Below are positions 50,578 through 61,028 of a stretch of DNA of 64,000 bases, one piece after another. Positions within the stretch are counted from its first letter, which is position 1. Every line of letters starts with the position of its first letter. Below the pieces are notes generated by a model, which saw only the letters and a list, made by a program, of their open reading frames with translations, ran no database searches and had not been told where the DNA came from. The DNA comes from Intestinimonas butyriciproducens (GTDB lineage: Bacteria > Bacillota > Clostridia > Oscillospirales > Butyricicoccaceae). The translations under genes were made by a program, and so were the position numbers. The stretch covers positions 1 through 64,000 of the forward strand of contig NZ_JACJKW010000003.1 of NCBI RefSeq assembly GCF_016901775.1, read 5' to 3'.

Positions 50578-50678
50578 TTTACAGTGCAAGAGACCATTTT
50601 ACTTTCATTTTACCCATGGCGGCTTACGACTTTACAAACTTGTTTTACTATATGGCCGTAGCGAACGGACAATATAAA
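50578..50678 (+). promoter_or_regulatory. Pho-box-like TTTAC repeats and -10 of the pstS-like gene
   Basis: TTTACa/t/c occurs at 50578, 50598, 50609, 50631 and 50644, with intervals of 20, 11, 22 and 13 bp, close to helical-turn multiples. The last pair would lie near -45 and -30 relative to the -10 candidate TATAAA (50673-50678), for which there is no good -35. This is how PhoP-activated promoters of Firmicutes look, so phosphate control is a reasonable inference. Confidence 0.55.
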
Positions 50679-50702
50679 GTGAAAACGAAAGGTGAAACTG
50701 AA

Positions 50703-51581
50703 ATGAACACAAAACGGAAACTTTCTCTGATTCTGGCTGGTCTGATGACCGCTTCCCTGCTGGCTGGCTGCGCTCAGGACGAAGCTGACAGCGGCAACGG
50801 TGGCGGCGGCAACAATGGCGATGACGCCATCACCGTAGTCACTCGTGAAGACGGTTCCGGCACCCGCAGCGCCTTTGTGGAACTGACCGGTGTGGAAGAG
50901 GACGGCGAGGACAAGACCACCGAAGAGGCCGTGGTAGCCAACCAGACCGAAGCGGTTATGACTCAGGTCAGCGGCAATCCGGGCGCCATCGGCTATATCT
51001 CCCTGGGTTCCCTCAATGACACTGTCAAGGCCCTGAAGGTGGACGGCGCCGAAGCCAGCGCAGAGAATGTGAAGAATGGTTCTTATAAAGTGGCTCGTCC
51101 CTTCAACATCGCCACAAAGGGCGATCCCAGCCCGGTGGCCCAGGACTTCATCAACTTCATCATGAGCAAGGAAGGCCAGGAAGTGGTGGCCGACGGCTAC
51201 ATCCCTGTGGATGATGCCGCTGCCGCTTTCGAAGGCACCCAGCCCGAAGGCAAGATCGTGGTAGCCGGTTCCTCCTCTGTCACCCCCATCATGGAAAAGC
51301 TCCAGGAAGCTTATGAGAAGGTCAACCCCAATGCCACCATTGAGATCCAGCAGAGTGACTCCAGTGCTGGTATGTCTGGCGCCATCGAAGGCACCTGCGA
51401 CATCGGCATGGCTTCCCGTGAGCTGAAGGATACCGAACTGTCCGAACTGACAGCCACCCAGATCGCCATGGACGGCATCGCCATCGTGGTGAACAAGGAC
51501 AACAGCCTGGATGACATCTCCACCGATTCCATCAAGGGCATCTACACCGGTGAGATCACTTCCTGGGCCGATGTGAAGTAA
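50703..51581 (+). CDS. PstS-like phosphate-binding lipoprotein with its two halves in swapped order
   Basis: A 292-residue lipoprotein: signal ending LLAGC (C23), then a Gly-rich linker. Residues ~42-175 (VTREDGSGTRSAFVEL, AIGYISLGSLNDTVKALKVDG, FINFIMSKEGQEVV) correspond to the second half of ordinary PstS. Residues ~180-292 (GKIVVAGSSSVTPIMEKLQEAYEK, DSSAGMSGAIEGTCDIGMASREL, GIYTGEITSWADVK) correspond to the first half. Key phosphate-site loops (SSSVTP, SSAG, GSGTR) are all kept. It thus looks like a circular permutation. No pstCAB genes adjoin. Codon use suggests high expression. Confidence 0.85.
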   Translation: MNTKRKLSLILAGLMTASLLAGCAQDEADSGNGGGGNNGDDAITVVTREDGSGTRSAFVELTGVEEDGEDKTTEEAVVANQTEAVMTQVSGNPGAIGYISLGSLNDTVKALKVDGAEASAENVKNGSYKVARPFNIATKGDPSPVAQDFINFIMSKEGQEVVADGYIPVDDAAAAFEGTQPEGKIVVAGSSSVTPIMEKLQEAYEKVNPNATIEIQQSDSSAGMSGAIEGTCDIGMASRELKDTELSELTATQIAMDGIAIVVNKDNSLDDISTDSIKGIYTGEITSWADVK

Positions 51582-51602
51582 GAAAAACCAGAAACCTTCC
51601 AT

Positions 51603-51637
51603 AAAAAAGCCGCCGAGAATATCTCGGCGGCTTTTTA
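51603..51637. terminator. Bidirectional terminator after the pstS-like gene
   Basis: AAAAAAGCCGCCGAG pairs with CTCGGCGGCTTTTT, with T-runs on both strands for the convergent genes. Confidence 0.95.
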
Positions 51638-52441
51638 TTTTTCCGCACAGGGGGAAGCAAAGGAACAAGGCAGACAAACGGCGCACTTTCCGCAGGCATC
51701 GGCGGGAAGGACCAGGCCCCTTTTTTGCTGTACCGGTTGGTTTTCCATGCACATGGCATAGCATTTTTCCCGGCAGAAGCCCTCCTTTGTCAAAGCGCCC
51801 CCCACACACTGCTGGATACACAGGCCGCAGTCTTTTCCCTGGTAAAAAAGGCAGGCCTGTTTGTCTGGGATAGGGTCTCCGGCCAGGGGAAGGGTGGTCA
51901 CCAAAGAGGTGTAGTAACCGCAGCAGCCTTTGGTGGTGATGAGCAGGTTGTGCTTTCCAAAGGTGCCCATGCCGGCCAGAAAGGCAATGTGTCGGTGAGA
52001 CCAGCGGCTTTTGTATAGCCCTGGGGCAGCATAGCCGGTGTCTCCGGGAATGACGGCCTGAAAACCCTCTTTTTCCACCATCGTCTGGATCAGCTGGCCC
52101 ACAGGGGCCAAAACCTGGGCCGAGCGCTGGTAAGCCATCACCCACAGAGGGGAGGCATAGCGTCCTTCCCGGTTGCTTTGTATCACCTCCAGGGAAAAAG
52201 GAAGAAAACAAACTGCGGCTGTGCGGCAGCCGGGGAGAATATCCTGGGGCAAAGCATGGTCCGGCAGTACAGCCTGACGCAATTTGAGAAAGCCGGGATG
52301 GTCTGTTGAGGCAAATCCGATGAGAGGCCGCCGCCAGAGCGGGGGCAGGTGATATTCTTCCCGGAAAGAACGAAGAAGCTGCCAGATGTGTTCTTCCATC
52401 TGCTGCCGCAGAGTTTCTTTGTTTGGTGCTGGTTGATCCAT
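51635..52441 (-). CDS. 4Fe-4S protein related to epoxyqueuosine reductase
   Basis: A 268-residue protein resembling the QueG-like family: RRPLIGFASTDHPGFLKLRQ, then TGYAAPGLYKSRWSHRHIAFLAGMGTFGKHNLLIT, a region equivalent to the cobalamin domain. A cysteine-rich end follows (C-GLC-IQQC, CREKC-YAMC, CGKC-AVCLPC). It lacks the HEAT-repeat tail of true QueG and has extra cysteines, so it is more likely one of the shorter clostridial QueG-like ferredoxins of unknown substrate. AAGGAGG precedes the ATG at 52441. Monocistronic between terminators. Confidence 0.78.
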   Translation of the reverse strand: MDQPAPNKETLRQQMEEHIWQLLRSFREEYHLPPLWRRPLIGFASTDHPGFLKLRQAVLPDHALPQDILPGCRTAAVCFLPFSLEVIQSNREGRYASPLWVMAYQRSAQVLAPVGQLIQTMVEKEGFQAVIPGDTGYAAPGLYKSRWSHRHIAFLAGMGTFGKHNLLITTKGCCGYYTSLVTTLPLAGDPIPDKQACLFYQGKDCGLCIQQCVGGALTKEGFCREKCYAMCMENQPVQQKRGLVLPADACGKCAVCLPCSFASPCAEK

Positions 52442-52465
52442 GGATGCACCCTCCTTGAAATGAGA

Positions 52466-52494
52466 AAAACGGACGCCGGGAAGGCGTCCGTTTT
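52466..52494 (-). terminator. Terminator of the M23 peptidase gene
   Basis: AAACGGACGCC pairs with GGCGTCCGTTT around a 5-nt loop and ends TTTTTCTCA on the minus strand. It lies 18 bp after the stop. Confidence 0.9.
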
Positions 52495-52512
52495 GAGTTT
52501 GGGAAAACAACA

Positions 52513-54153
52513 CTAGGAGAGATAGGGCATGGGGTTCACCGGAGAACCATTCACCCGTACTTCCCAATGGCAATGGGGGCCGGTGCTGTTGCCGGTAGAG
52601 CCCAGCTTGGCGATCTGCTGGCCCTGGGCCACCTTTTCCCCTACCCGCACCAACAATGCGCTGTTGTGGGCGTAGAGGGTCTGGAGACCGTTGCCGTGGT
52701 CGATGATGACACAATAGCCATAGCCGCCGTTCCAGCCGGACTGGATGACGGTGCCGCCGTCAGCGGCCACCACCGGGCTGCCCTTGGTTCCGGCCCAGTC
52801 CACACCGGTGTGGAAGCCGCGGCTGCGGTAGCCATAGGGAGAGGTGAGAATGCCGCGGAAAGGCTGAATGAAATAGCCCTTGGCAGCTGTGGTGGGACGC
52901 TCCTTGGTGCCGACCACCTTCACTTCGTTCTGGGGCTGCTGAACGACCTCCCAGCTCTGGATGGTGCGTTCCTGCTCCACACCGTCGATGCTGACCACAT
53001 TGGCCACCACCTGGGCCACGCCGTTCTGCCCTTCAGTGACGATCTTGCTTTCGTTTTCATACAGCTCGTCGCTGTACTGGACTTCGCTTTCATAGGCGAT
53101 TGCCTGGGTGTATTCCACTGTGGTGGTCTTTTTCACCGACAGCAGAGGCTGGCTGTTCTGCAAGGTGATCTCCTCGCCCACATGGATACGGGCCGGATCG
53201 ATGTGGGGATTGAGTCCCTGCACCTGCTCCAGGGTCATGCCGTAATTTTCGGCGATCTGGCTGAGGGTGTCTCCCTGCTGCACCGCATAAACCTTGGTGC
53301 CGCTTTTTTCACCGGAGAGCGCCAGCTCGATCTCTTCAATGGAATTGACAGCGCTGGTGGGAACGGTCATCTGCTCGATGGTCACTTCCTGAACAAATTC
53401 CGCCTGGGCGTTTTCATCCTGCCCCACCTGGGAGGCCAGCAGCCGCTGCTTCAGCAGTTCCAAAGCGGTTTTGCTGGGGTTGACGCCGATGACCTGGCCG
53501 TCCACCGACAGCACATACTGGGTGGAGACCTCTTCCACCTGGGCAAAGAGCGCTTCTTCGGCTTCTGTTTCGTCCAGCAGCCGGTCAGGCTGCATATAGC
53601 CCAAGGAATAAGTCAGATCGGCAGAAAGGGTATAAGGATGGCCCAGATAGCCGCCGGTGCGTTCTTCCACCTTGTTGATAATGGCTTCCATATCCTCTTT
53701 GCTGGACACAAAGCCCAGGGACTGGCCGTCCAGCCATACTTCCACGCCAATGCCGAAATAGGTGGCAGAGAAGAGCATGATGGTGGCGGTGGCCAGGAAG
53801 GCACAGGCCGGCACGCGGCTGCGTTTTTCCTTCCGGGCAGAGAGGAGATACTGGGTACGGGCTTCTTCCAGGCGGCCCAGGACGCTATGGCCCTGCTGAG
53901 CCAGGTGAGAGACGGTGCGGCCGAAGGTCTTTTGCAGTCCTTCTCCCACCATGACGCCGGCCATACCCGCCAGATGGAACATCCCTTCTGCAGCCTGAGC
54001 GGTTTTGCCGGCCAGGGTGCGGACCAGTTCCTTGCCGTTTTGGGCGCCGGGACGATTGGCGCCGATGCGGCACAAACGCTCCAGATGGGTCCTGCATTTC
54101 ACCTGCTGCCTGCGGACCCTGCTTTTGAGAGATCCCATGTTCTTGATCTTCAA
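52513..54153 (-). CDS. LysM-G5-M23 cell-wall endopeptidase
   Basis: A 546-residue peptidoglycan hydrolase. A cytosolic basic N-terminus (~110 residues) is followed by one membrane helix at about 117-137. Residues ~138-285 are an extracellular region of unclear fold. A LysM repeat (QQGDTLSQIAENYGMTLEQVQ) spans ~288-335, a G5 domain (VEYTQAIAYESEVQYSDEL) about 345-415. An M23 domain runs to the end with zinc motifs GFHTGVDWAG and HCHWEV. The start is TTG at 54153, 8 bp after AGGAGG. Upstream is a WalR-like site, fitting control by the cell-wall two-component system. Confidence 0.93.
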   Translation of the reverse strand: MKIKNMGSLKSRVRRQQVKCRTHLERLCRIGANRPGAQNGKELVRTLAGKTAQAAEGMFHLAGMAGVMVGEGLQKTFGRTVSHLAQQGHSVLGRLEEARTQYLLSARKEKRSRVPACAFLATATIMLFSATYFGIGVEVWLDGQSLGFVSSKEDMEAIINKVEERTGGYLGHPYTLSADLTYSLGYMQPDRLLDETEAEEALFAQVEEVSTQYVLSVDGQVIGVNPSKTALELLKQRLLASQVGQDENAQAEFVQEVTIEQMTVPTSAVNSIEEIELALSGEKSGTKVYAVQQGDTLSQIAENYGMTLEQVQGLNPHIDPARIHVGEEITLQNSQPLLSVKKTTTVEYTQAIAYESEVQYSDELYENESKIVTEGQNGVAQVVANVVSIDGVEQERTIQSWEVVQQPQNEVKVVGTKERPTTAAKGYFIQPFRGILTSPYGYRSRGFHTGVDWAGTKGSPVVAADGGTVIQSGWNGGYGYCVIIDHGNGLQTLYAHNSALLVRVGEKVAQGQQIAKLGSTGNSTGPHCHWEVRVNGSPVNPMPYLS

Positions 54154-54195
54154 GAAGCAGGCCTCCTTTCGTAAAAATGATAGTCAAAATCCGAA

Positions 54196-54234
54196 GATTA
54201 CAAATCGGTGTGTTTTGATTACAAATCGGTAACA
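54196..54234 (-). promoter_or_regulatory. WalR-like binding site and 14-bp direct repeats
   Basis: On the minus strand, TGTTAC-N5-TGTAAT (54234-54218) matches the WalR consensus TGTWAH-N5-TGTWAH exactly. A 14-bp sequence GATTACAAATCGGT occurs twice on the plus strand (54196-54209, 54217-54230), 21 bp or two helical turns apart, adding another TGTAAT half-site. The site lies ~45-80 bp before the M23 peptidase start. Confidence 0.7.
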
Positions 54235-54247
54235 GGTCATATCATAA

Positions 54248-54976
<729 letters not shown>

Positions 54977-55182
54977 TCAAATAGGAACAAAATTTTTTAC
55001 AAAAAGGTGTACCTTCTTGCAAAACGGGATTTTCTTCCTGTCGGAAACCATTATATATTGGAAATGCCTAAAAGTCTAGCGCTTTCTTTCATTTGGATAG
55101 TTTGCCAAAAACTACACCATTCTGCATTTGTACTCTCAGCGAGAGTATTTTCCAATTTTTAAGATAGGGAGAGGAATCAACC

Positions 55183-55572
55183 ATGGCAGCAAAATGTCCG
55201 GTATGCGGAGCACCAATGGAAAATGGCAGTTGTGGATATTGCGGGTACAAAGAGGAAAACACCTCCAATGCTGCAACAATAGCGCCTCCATCAGGTCAGC
55301 CCGTTGTCCAACCGCAGGTTATCATCAACAATCAAACCGTTTCCAATCCAGTTGTAGTGCCGGGAGTCAGTAGCAAAAATAAGATGGTTGCACTGTTGCT
55401 TTGTATCTTTTTAGGAGGGGTTGGTGCACACAGGTTTTATGTGGGGAAGATTGGAAGCGGCATCCTCTACCTGCTTACAGGCGGCTTGTTTGGGATTGGA
55501 TGGGTCATTGACATCATTTTGATTGCGGCCGGTTCCTTCAAAGATCAGTTTGATTTGCCGCTGCGTCAGTAA
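55183..55572 (+). CDS. Zinc-ribbon TM2-domain membrane protein
   Basis: A 129-residue protein with a short N-terminal zinc ribbon (CPVC at 5-8, CGYC at 17-20), a disordered Pro/Gln/Val linker, and a TM2 domain. In TM2, two membrane helices flank the conserved turn (ALLLCIFLGGVGAHRFYVGKIGSGILYLLTGG in outline, then GWVIDIILI). TM2 proteins often accompany membrane stress or secretion systems, but no function is settled. It starts a three-gene unit, 14 bp before the SPFH gene. Codon use is AT-richer than the housekeeping genes. Confidence 0.88.
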   Translation: MAAKCPVCGAPMENGSCGYCGYKEENTSNAATIAPPSGQPVVQPQVIINNQTVSNPVVVPGVSSKNKMVALLLCIFLGGVGAHRFYVGKIGSGILYLLTGGLFGIGWVIDIILIAAGSFKDQFDLPLRQ

Positions 55573-55586
55573 GAGGTGGTGATTAT

Positions 55587-56570
55587 ATGGGACTGTTGGA
55601 TGCAGTAAAAGATCAATTCCTTGATGTAATTGAATATGTGGACGAGAGCAATAAGCTGATTGTTTCCAAATATCAGCGCGAAAGCGGAAACAATGAACTG
55701 AAACAGGGTTCCAAGGTGATTGTTCGGGAAAGCCAGAGTGCTGTTTTTCTGAAAGGCGGGAAACTTGCCGATATTCTACCGCCTGGGACCTATTCGCTGA
55801 CAACAAATAATTTTCCGGTGTTGTCCAGCCTGAAGGCATTCCCTTATTTGTTTGTTTCCCCGGTAATTGCCGATGTGTACTTTGTGAGCACCAGACAGTT
55901 TATCGACAATAAGTGGGCAACTAAAAACCCCATTATGAAGCGCGATAAGGACTTTAATATGGTTCGTATCCGCTCTTTTGGCAAATTCGCTTTTCGCATC
56001 ACCGATGTTCCAACTTTTATGCGGGAGATATTTGGGACGAAGGGAATTGTGATGACCTATGATATTGTGGAATATCTTTCTTCCATGGTCACAGAGACCT
56101 TTTCTGTGGCAGTAGGTGAAAGCGAGATGTCTGTGCTTGATCTGGCCACGGAATACCGAAAGCTGTCCGGAGAGCTTCAACAGAGATTAAACATACAGGC
56201 TGCGGAAATCGGTGTGCAGTTCAGTGATATTCTCATTGAAAATATCTCCCTGCCCGATGAGGTCGAAAAGCTGATCGATGAGCAATCCGGGATTGGTATG
56301 GCAAAGCAGGATATGGCATCCTTTATGCAGTATCAGACCGCAAGAGCAATGCGGGATGCCTCCAAACAGGAAGGTGGTCTGGCAGGACTGGGAGCTGGCG
56401 TGGCTTTGGGAAATACAATGGCGCAGGGGATTCAGGAAACTGTAAATCCCGCCGCCTCCAAGAGCATGGTGGAGCAACTGCGGGAATTGAAAGGCCTGTT
56501 GGATGAAGGGATATTGACCCAGGACGAGTTTGATGCCCAAAAGAAAACAATTTTGGGAAAATGGTCATAA
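55587..56570 (+). CDS. SPFH-domain protein with C-terminal SHOCT motif (YdjI-like)
   Basis: A 327-residue protein. Residues ~20-220 form an SPFH/virion-core-like domain (SQSAVFLKGGKLADILPPGTYSL at the start, VQFSDILIENISLPDEVEKLI at the end). A Gly/Ala-rich linker (GLAGLGAGVALGNTMAQG) follows, then a ~30-residue SHOCT motif (LRELKGLLDEGILTQDEFDAQK). No transmembrane helix is seen. It resembles B. subtilis YdjI, which acts with the phage-shock protein homologue PspA at the membrane. Flanked by two zinc-ribbon membrane proteins, as in ydjFGHI-like clusters. Confidence 0.88.
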   Translation: MGLLDAVKDQFLDVIEYVDESNKLIVSKYQRESGNNELKQGSKVIVRESQSAVFLKGGKLADILPPGTYSLTTNNFPVLSSLKAFPYLFVSPVIADVYFVSTRQFIDNKWATKNPIMKRDKDFNMVRIRSFGKFAFRITDVPTFMREIFGTKGIVMTYDIVEYLSSMVTETFSVAVGESEMSVLDLATEYRKLSGELQQRLNIQAAEIGVQFSDILIENISLPDEVEKLIDEQSGIGMAKQDMASFMQYQTARAMRDASKQEGGLAGLGAGVALGNTMAQGIQETVNPAASKSMVEQLRELKGLLDEGILTQDEFDAQKKTILGKWS

Positions 56571-56592
56571 CTGTTAAAAAAGGGAGAGAGTA

Positions 56593-57234
56593 ATGGTGAA
56601 AAAGTCCAAAATCAGTGTATGTAAGAATTGCGGCAATCCACTTCCGGAGAAAGCAAAGGTATGTCCGTCGTGCGGGGCAAAAAATAAAAAGCCAATCTAT
56701 AAAAAATGGTGGTTCTGGCTTATTATTGTCCTGATTGCGGCTGGCGCTGTCGCAGGCGGCGGCAACAATTCGGCCCCTTCTGATGATTTGTCTTCTTCTT
56801 TGGTTGCTTCCGGGGAGAAAAATGATGTAACTTCTGGTAATGCTCCTTCTGCTGACGAATCCAATGAGCCTGATGTTTCTGCAACACCGGAAGAGGAAGA
56901 TGACCAATCCTCCAGCGAGCCTGTGCCTTCTGCACCGGAAACGCCGGAACTGATTGATGGCATGCACCCGGAATTTAAAGAAGCAATGGATACCTACGAG
57001 GCATTTTTTGATGAATACATCGCATTTATGAAGAAATATGCCGAGTCGGATGGAACCGATTTGACATTGCTGGCCGATTATGCCGATTATATGAGCCAAT
57101 ATACAGAGACAATGGAAGCCTTTGAAGCGTGGGAAAATAAAGATTTGAACACGGCGGAAACGGCGTACTATATCGAGGTGCAGACACGGATCAGCCAGAA
57201 ACTTTTGGAAGTAGCAGAACAAATGGCACAATAA
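56593..57234 (+). CDS. Zinc-ribbon membrane protein with a helical C-terminal domain
   Basis: A 213-residue protein: zinc ribbon CKNCGNPLPEKAKVCPSCG (residues 10-28), one membrane helix (~39-56) and a ~70-residue Ser/Glu/Asp-rich linker. The helical C-terminal domain is from about 122 (MHPEFKEAMDTYEAFFDEYIAFM onward). It looks like the DUF6591-type membrane proteins of clostridia, with the C-terminal domain on the far side of the membrane. Function unknown. Third gene of the TM2/SPFH/ribbon unit, 22 bp after the second; a terminator follows. Confidence 0.82.
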   Translation: MVKKSKISVCKNCGNPLPEKAKVCPSCGAKNKKPIYKKWWFWLIIVLIAAGAVAGGGNNSAPSDDLSSSLVASGEKNDVTSGNAPSADESNEPDVSATPEEEDDQSSSEPVPSAPETPELIDGMHPEFKEAMDTYEAFFDEYIAFMKKYAESDGTDLTLLADYADYMSQYTETMEAFEAWENKDLNTAETAYYIEVQTRISQKLLEVAEQMAQ

Positions 57235-57264
57235 AAAAGAAGTTTGCCTGAAAACCACACACAA

Positions 57265-57298
57265 AAAGGGCCTGGGACGGAATCCGTCCCAGGCCTTT
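57265..57298. terminator. Terminator between the zinc-ribbon gene and dnaJ
   Basis: AAAGGCCTGGGACG-type arms pair with CGTCCCAGGCCTTT around a short loop. It serves both convergent transcripts. Confidence 0.88.
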
Positions 57299-57308
57299 GT
57301 TTACCCGG

Positions 57309-58445
57309 TTATTTGAACAGGTCTTTCATTTTTTCAAAGAAGCCTTTTTTCTCCTTGTACTGGGCCTCCTCGGCGCTGTCGTCAAAGCGGCACAGGATGT
57401 CCTTTTGCTCGCTGGTCAGATTGCGGGGGATCTCGATCTTCACTTTGACAAACTGATCGCCCCGGCCACGGCCATTCACATTGGGAATGCCCTTCCCCCT
57501 CAAGCGGAAAATGGTGTCCGGCTGGGTGCCTTCCGGCATATTGTAAGAGATCTTGCCGTCGATGGTGGGCACGATCAGCTCGGCGCCCAGGGTGGCCTGG
57601 ACAAAGGTCACCGGCATTTCGATCATCACATCCTGCCCGCGGCGCTTGAACAGCGGATGGGGCTTGACGCTGACGGTGATGTACACATCCCCCGCCGGGC
57701 CGCCGTTCTGGCCCATGTGCCCTTCCCCACGCATGGAGATGGTCTGGCCGTGGTCGATGCCCGCCGGGATCTTGACGGTGAGGGTGCGGCTTTTCCGCAC
57801 AGTACCCGCCCCATGACAGGTGCTGCAGGGCTCCTTGATGATCTTGCCTGTGCCCCGGCAGCGGGGGCAGGGGCTGGAGGAAGAAAAGACGCCGAACACC
57901 GTGCGCTGGGTGGTCTTGACCTGGCCGGTGCCATGGCAGTCGGGGCAGGTCTCGGCAGAGGTGCCCGGCTTGGCTCCCGAACCGTTGCAGTCAGGACACT
58001 TCTCCACCCGGGTCAGGGTGATCTTCTTTTCGCAGCCGAAGGCCGCTTCCTCAAAACTCAGGTTCAGGCTGACCTGGATGTTTTCCCCACGGCGGGGGCT
58101 GGTGCGGCGGGCCTGCTGGCTGCCGCCGAAAAAGCTGTCAAAAATGCTTCCCAGGTCAAAATCTTCAAACCCTGTGTACTGGCCGCCATATCCGGCCCCG
58201 GCCCCATAGGAGGGGTCCACCCCGGCATGGCCGAATTGGTCGTACCGGGCCTTTTTCTCCGGGTCGGAGAGGATCTCATAGGCGGCGTTGACTTCTTTCA
58301 TCTTTTCCTCGGCGGTCTTGTCGCCGGGGTTCAAATCCGGGTGATATTTTTTTGCCAGCTTGCGGTATGCTTTTTTGATCTCATCCTCCGAAGCGCCCCG
58401 CTGCAGGCCCAGCACTTCGTAGAGATCTCTTCTCTCTTCGGGCAT
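57309..58445 (-). CDS. dnaJ: Chaperone DnaJ
   Basis: Type-I Hsp40 that delivers clients to DnaK and stimulates its ATPase. The J domain has HPD in [11 protein letters not shown], a Gly-rich/Tyr region follows (about 70-130), and the zinc-binding domain has four CxxCxGxG repeats ([32 protein letters not shown]). The C-terminal peptide-binding domains complete 378 residues. The ATG at 58445 follows AAGGAG. It is last in the hrcA-grpE-dnaK-dnaJ operon, 75 bp after dnaK. Confidence 0.98.
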   Translation of the reverse strand: MPEERRDLYEVLGLQRGASEDEIKKAYRKLAKKYHPDLNPGDKTAEEKMKEVNAAYEILSDPEKKARYDQFGHAGVDPSYGAGAGYGGQYTGFEDFDLGSIFDSFFGGSQQARRTSPRRGENIQVSLNLSFEEAAFGCEKKITLTRVEKCPDCNGSGAKPGTSAETCPDCHGTGQVKTTQRTVFGVFSSSSPCPRCRGTGKIIKEPCSTCHGAGTVRKSRTLTVKIPAGIDHGQTISMRGEGHMGQNGGPAGDVYITVSVKPHPLFKRRGQDVMIEMPVTFVQATLGAELIVPTIDGKISYNMPEGTQPDTIFRLRGKGIPNVNGRGRGDQFVKVKIEIPRNLTSEQKDILCRFDDSAEEAQYKEKKGFFEKMKDLFK

Positions 58446-58475
58446 AGAATTTTTCTCCTTTGGCAAAACCACCGT

Positions 58476-58499
58476 CAGGCGGCCGCCATTGCGGCCGCC
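58476..58499 (-). other. Intercistronic hairpin between dnaK and dnaJ
   Basis: GGCGGCCGC pairs perfectly with GCGGCCGCC around a 4-nt loop. No T-run follows, so it more likely stabilises the dnaK message end or marks processing than terminates transcription. Confidence 0.6.
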
Positions 58500-58520
58500 C
58501 GACAGGCTATCATCCCTTGC

Positions 58521-60446
<1,926 letters not shown>

Positions 60447-60986
60447 TTAATTGGCCACCTGCACCATGGCGTGGCGGATGACCTTTTCTCCCATGATGTA
60501 GCCTTTGCGCATCACCAGGGAAACGGTGTTTTCCGGCAGGCCCTCCTGCTCGATGTGCATGACGGCGTCGTGGAAGCGGGGATCAAAGGGCTGATCCTGG
60601 GCGGCAATCTCGGTGACGCCCATCTTTTCCAAGGCCTCTTTGAACTGTTTGGCGATCAGCTCCACACCCTTCTGGTATTCTTCGTCGGCGCATTTCTGCT
60701 CCAGTGCCCGGTCCAGATTGTCCAGAACCGGCAGAAGTTTTTCCACTGTCATGGCTTGAGCATCGGAAAAGACGCTGTCCCGCTCCTTTTGGGAACGCTT
60801 GCGGTAATTATCATATTCCGCCAGCACCCTGATATATTTGTCGTTCAGCTGCTGATACTGCTCCTTCCAGTCCTCTTTGGGTTGGGCACATTCTGCCTCC
60901 GGGGCCTGCTGGCATTCCGGACAGGAGCACTCTTCCTGTTCAGCTTCTGTCTGCTGTGTTTCCTTTTCTTTTTCCATGTTGTCCAT
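60447..60986 (-). CDS. grpE: Nucleotide exchange factor GrpE
   Basis: Releases ADP from DnaK. The 179-residue protein has an acidic, disordered N-terminus (with four cysteines, CSCPEC and later), a long coiled coil (QLNDKYIRVLAEYDNYRKRSQKE in outline) and the C-terminal beta domain ending VLRKGYIMG-type, here RKGYIMGEKVIRHAMVQVAN. The N-terminal CSCPEC is unusual for GrpE and might bind metal or form a disulfide. It lies 42 bp after hrcA and shares the CIRCE-controlled promoter. Confidence 0.97.
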   Translation of the reverse strand: MDNMEKEKETQQTEAEQEECSCPECQQAPEAECAQPKEDWKEQYQQLNDKYIRVLAEYDNYRKRSQKERDSVFSDAQAMTVEKLLPVLDNLDRALEQKCADEEYQKGVELIAKQFKEALEKMGVTEIAAQDQPFDPRFHDAVMHIEQEGLPENTVSLVMRKGYIMGEKVIRHAMVQVAN

Positions 60987-61028
60987 GCTGTTCCACCTAT
61001 CTGCCCTTATGGGCTCGTTGTTTGCTGT

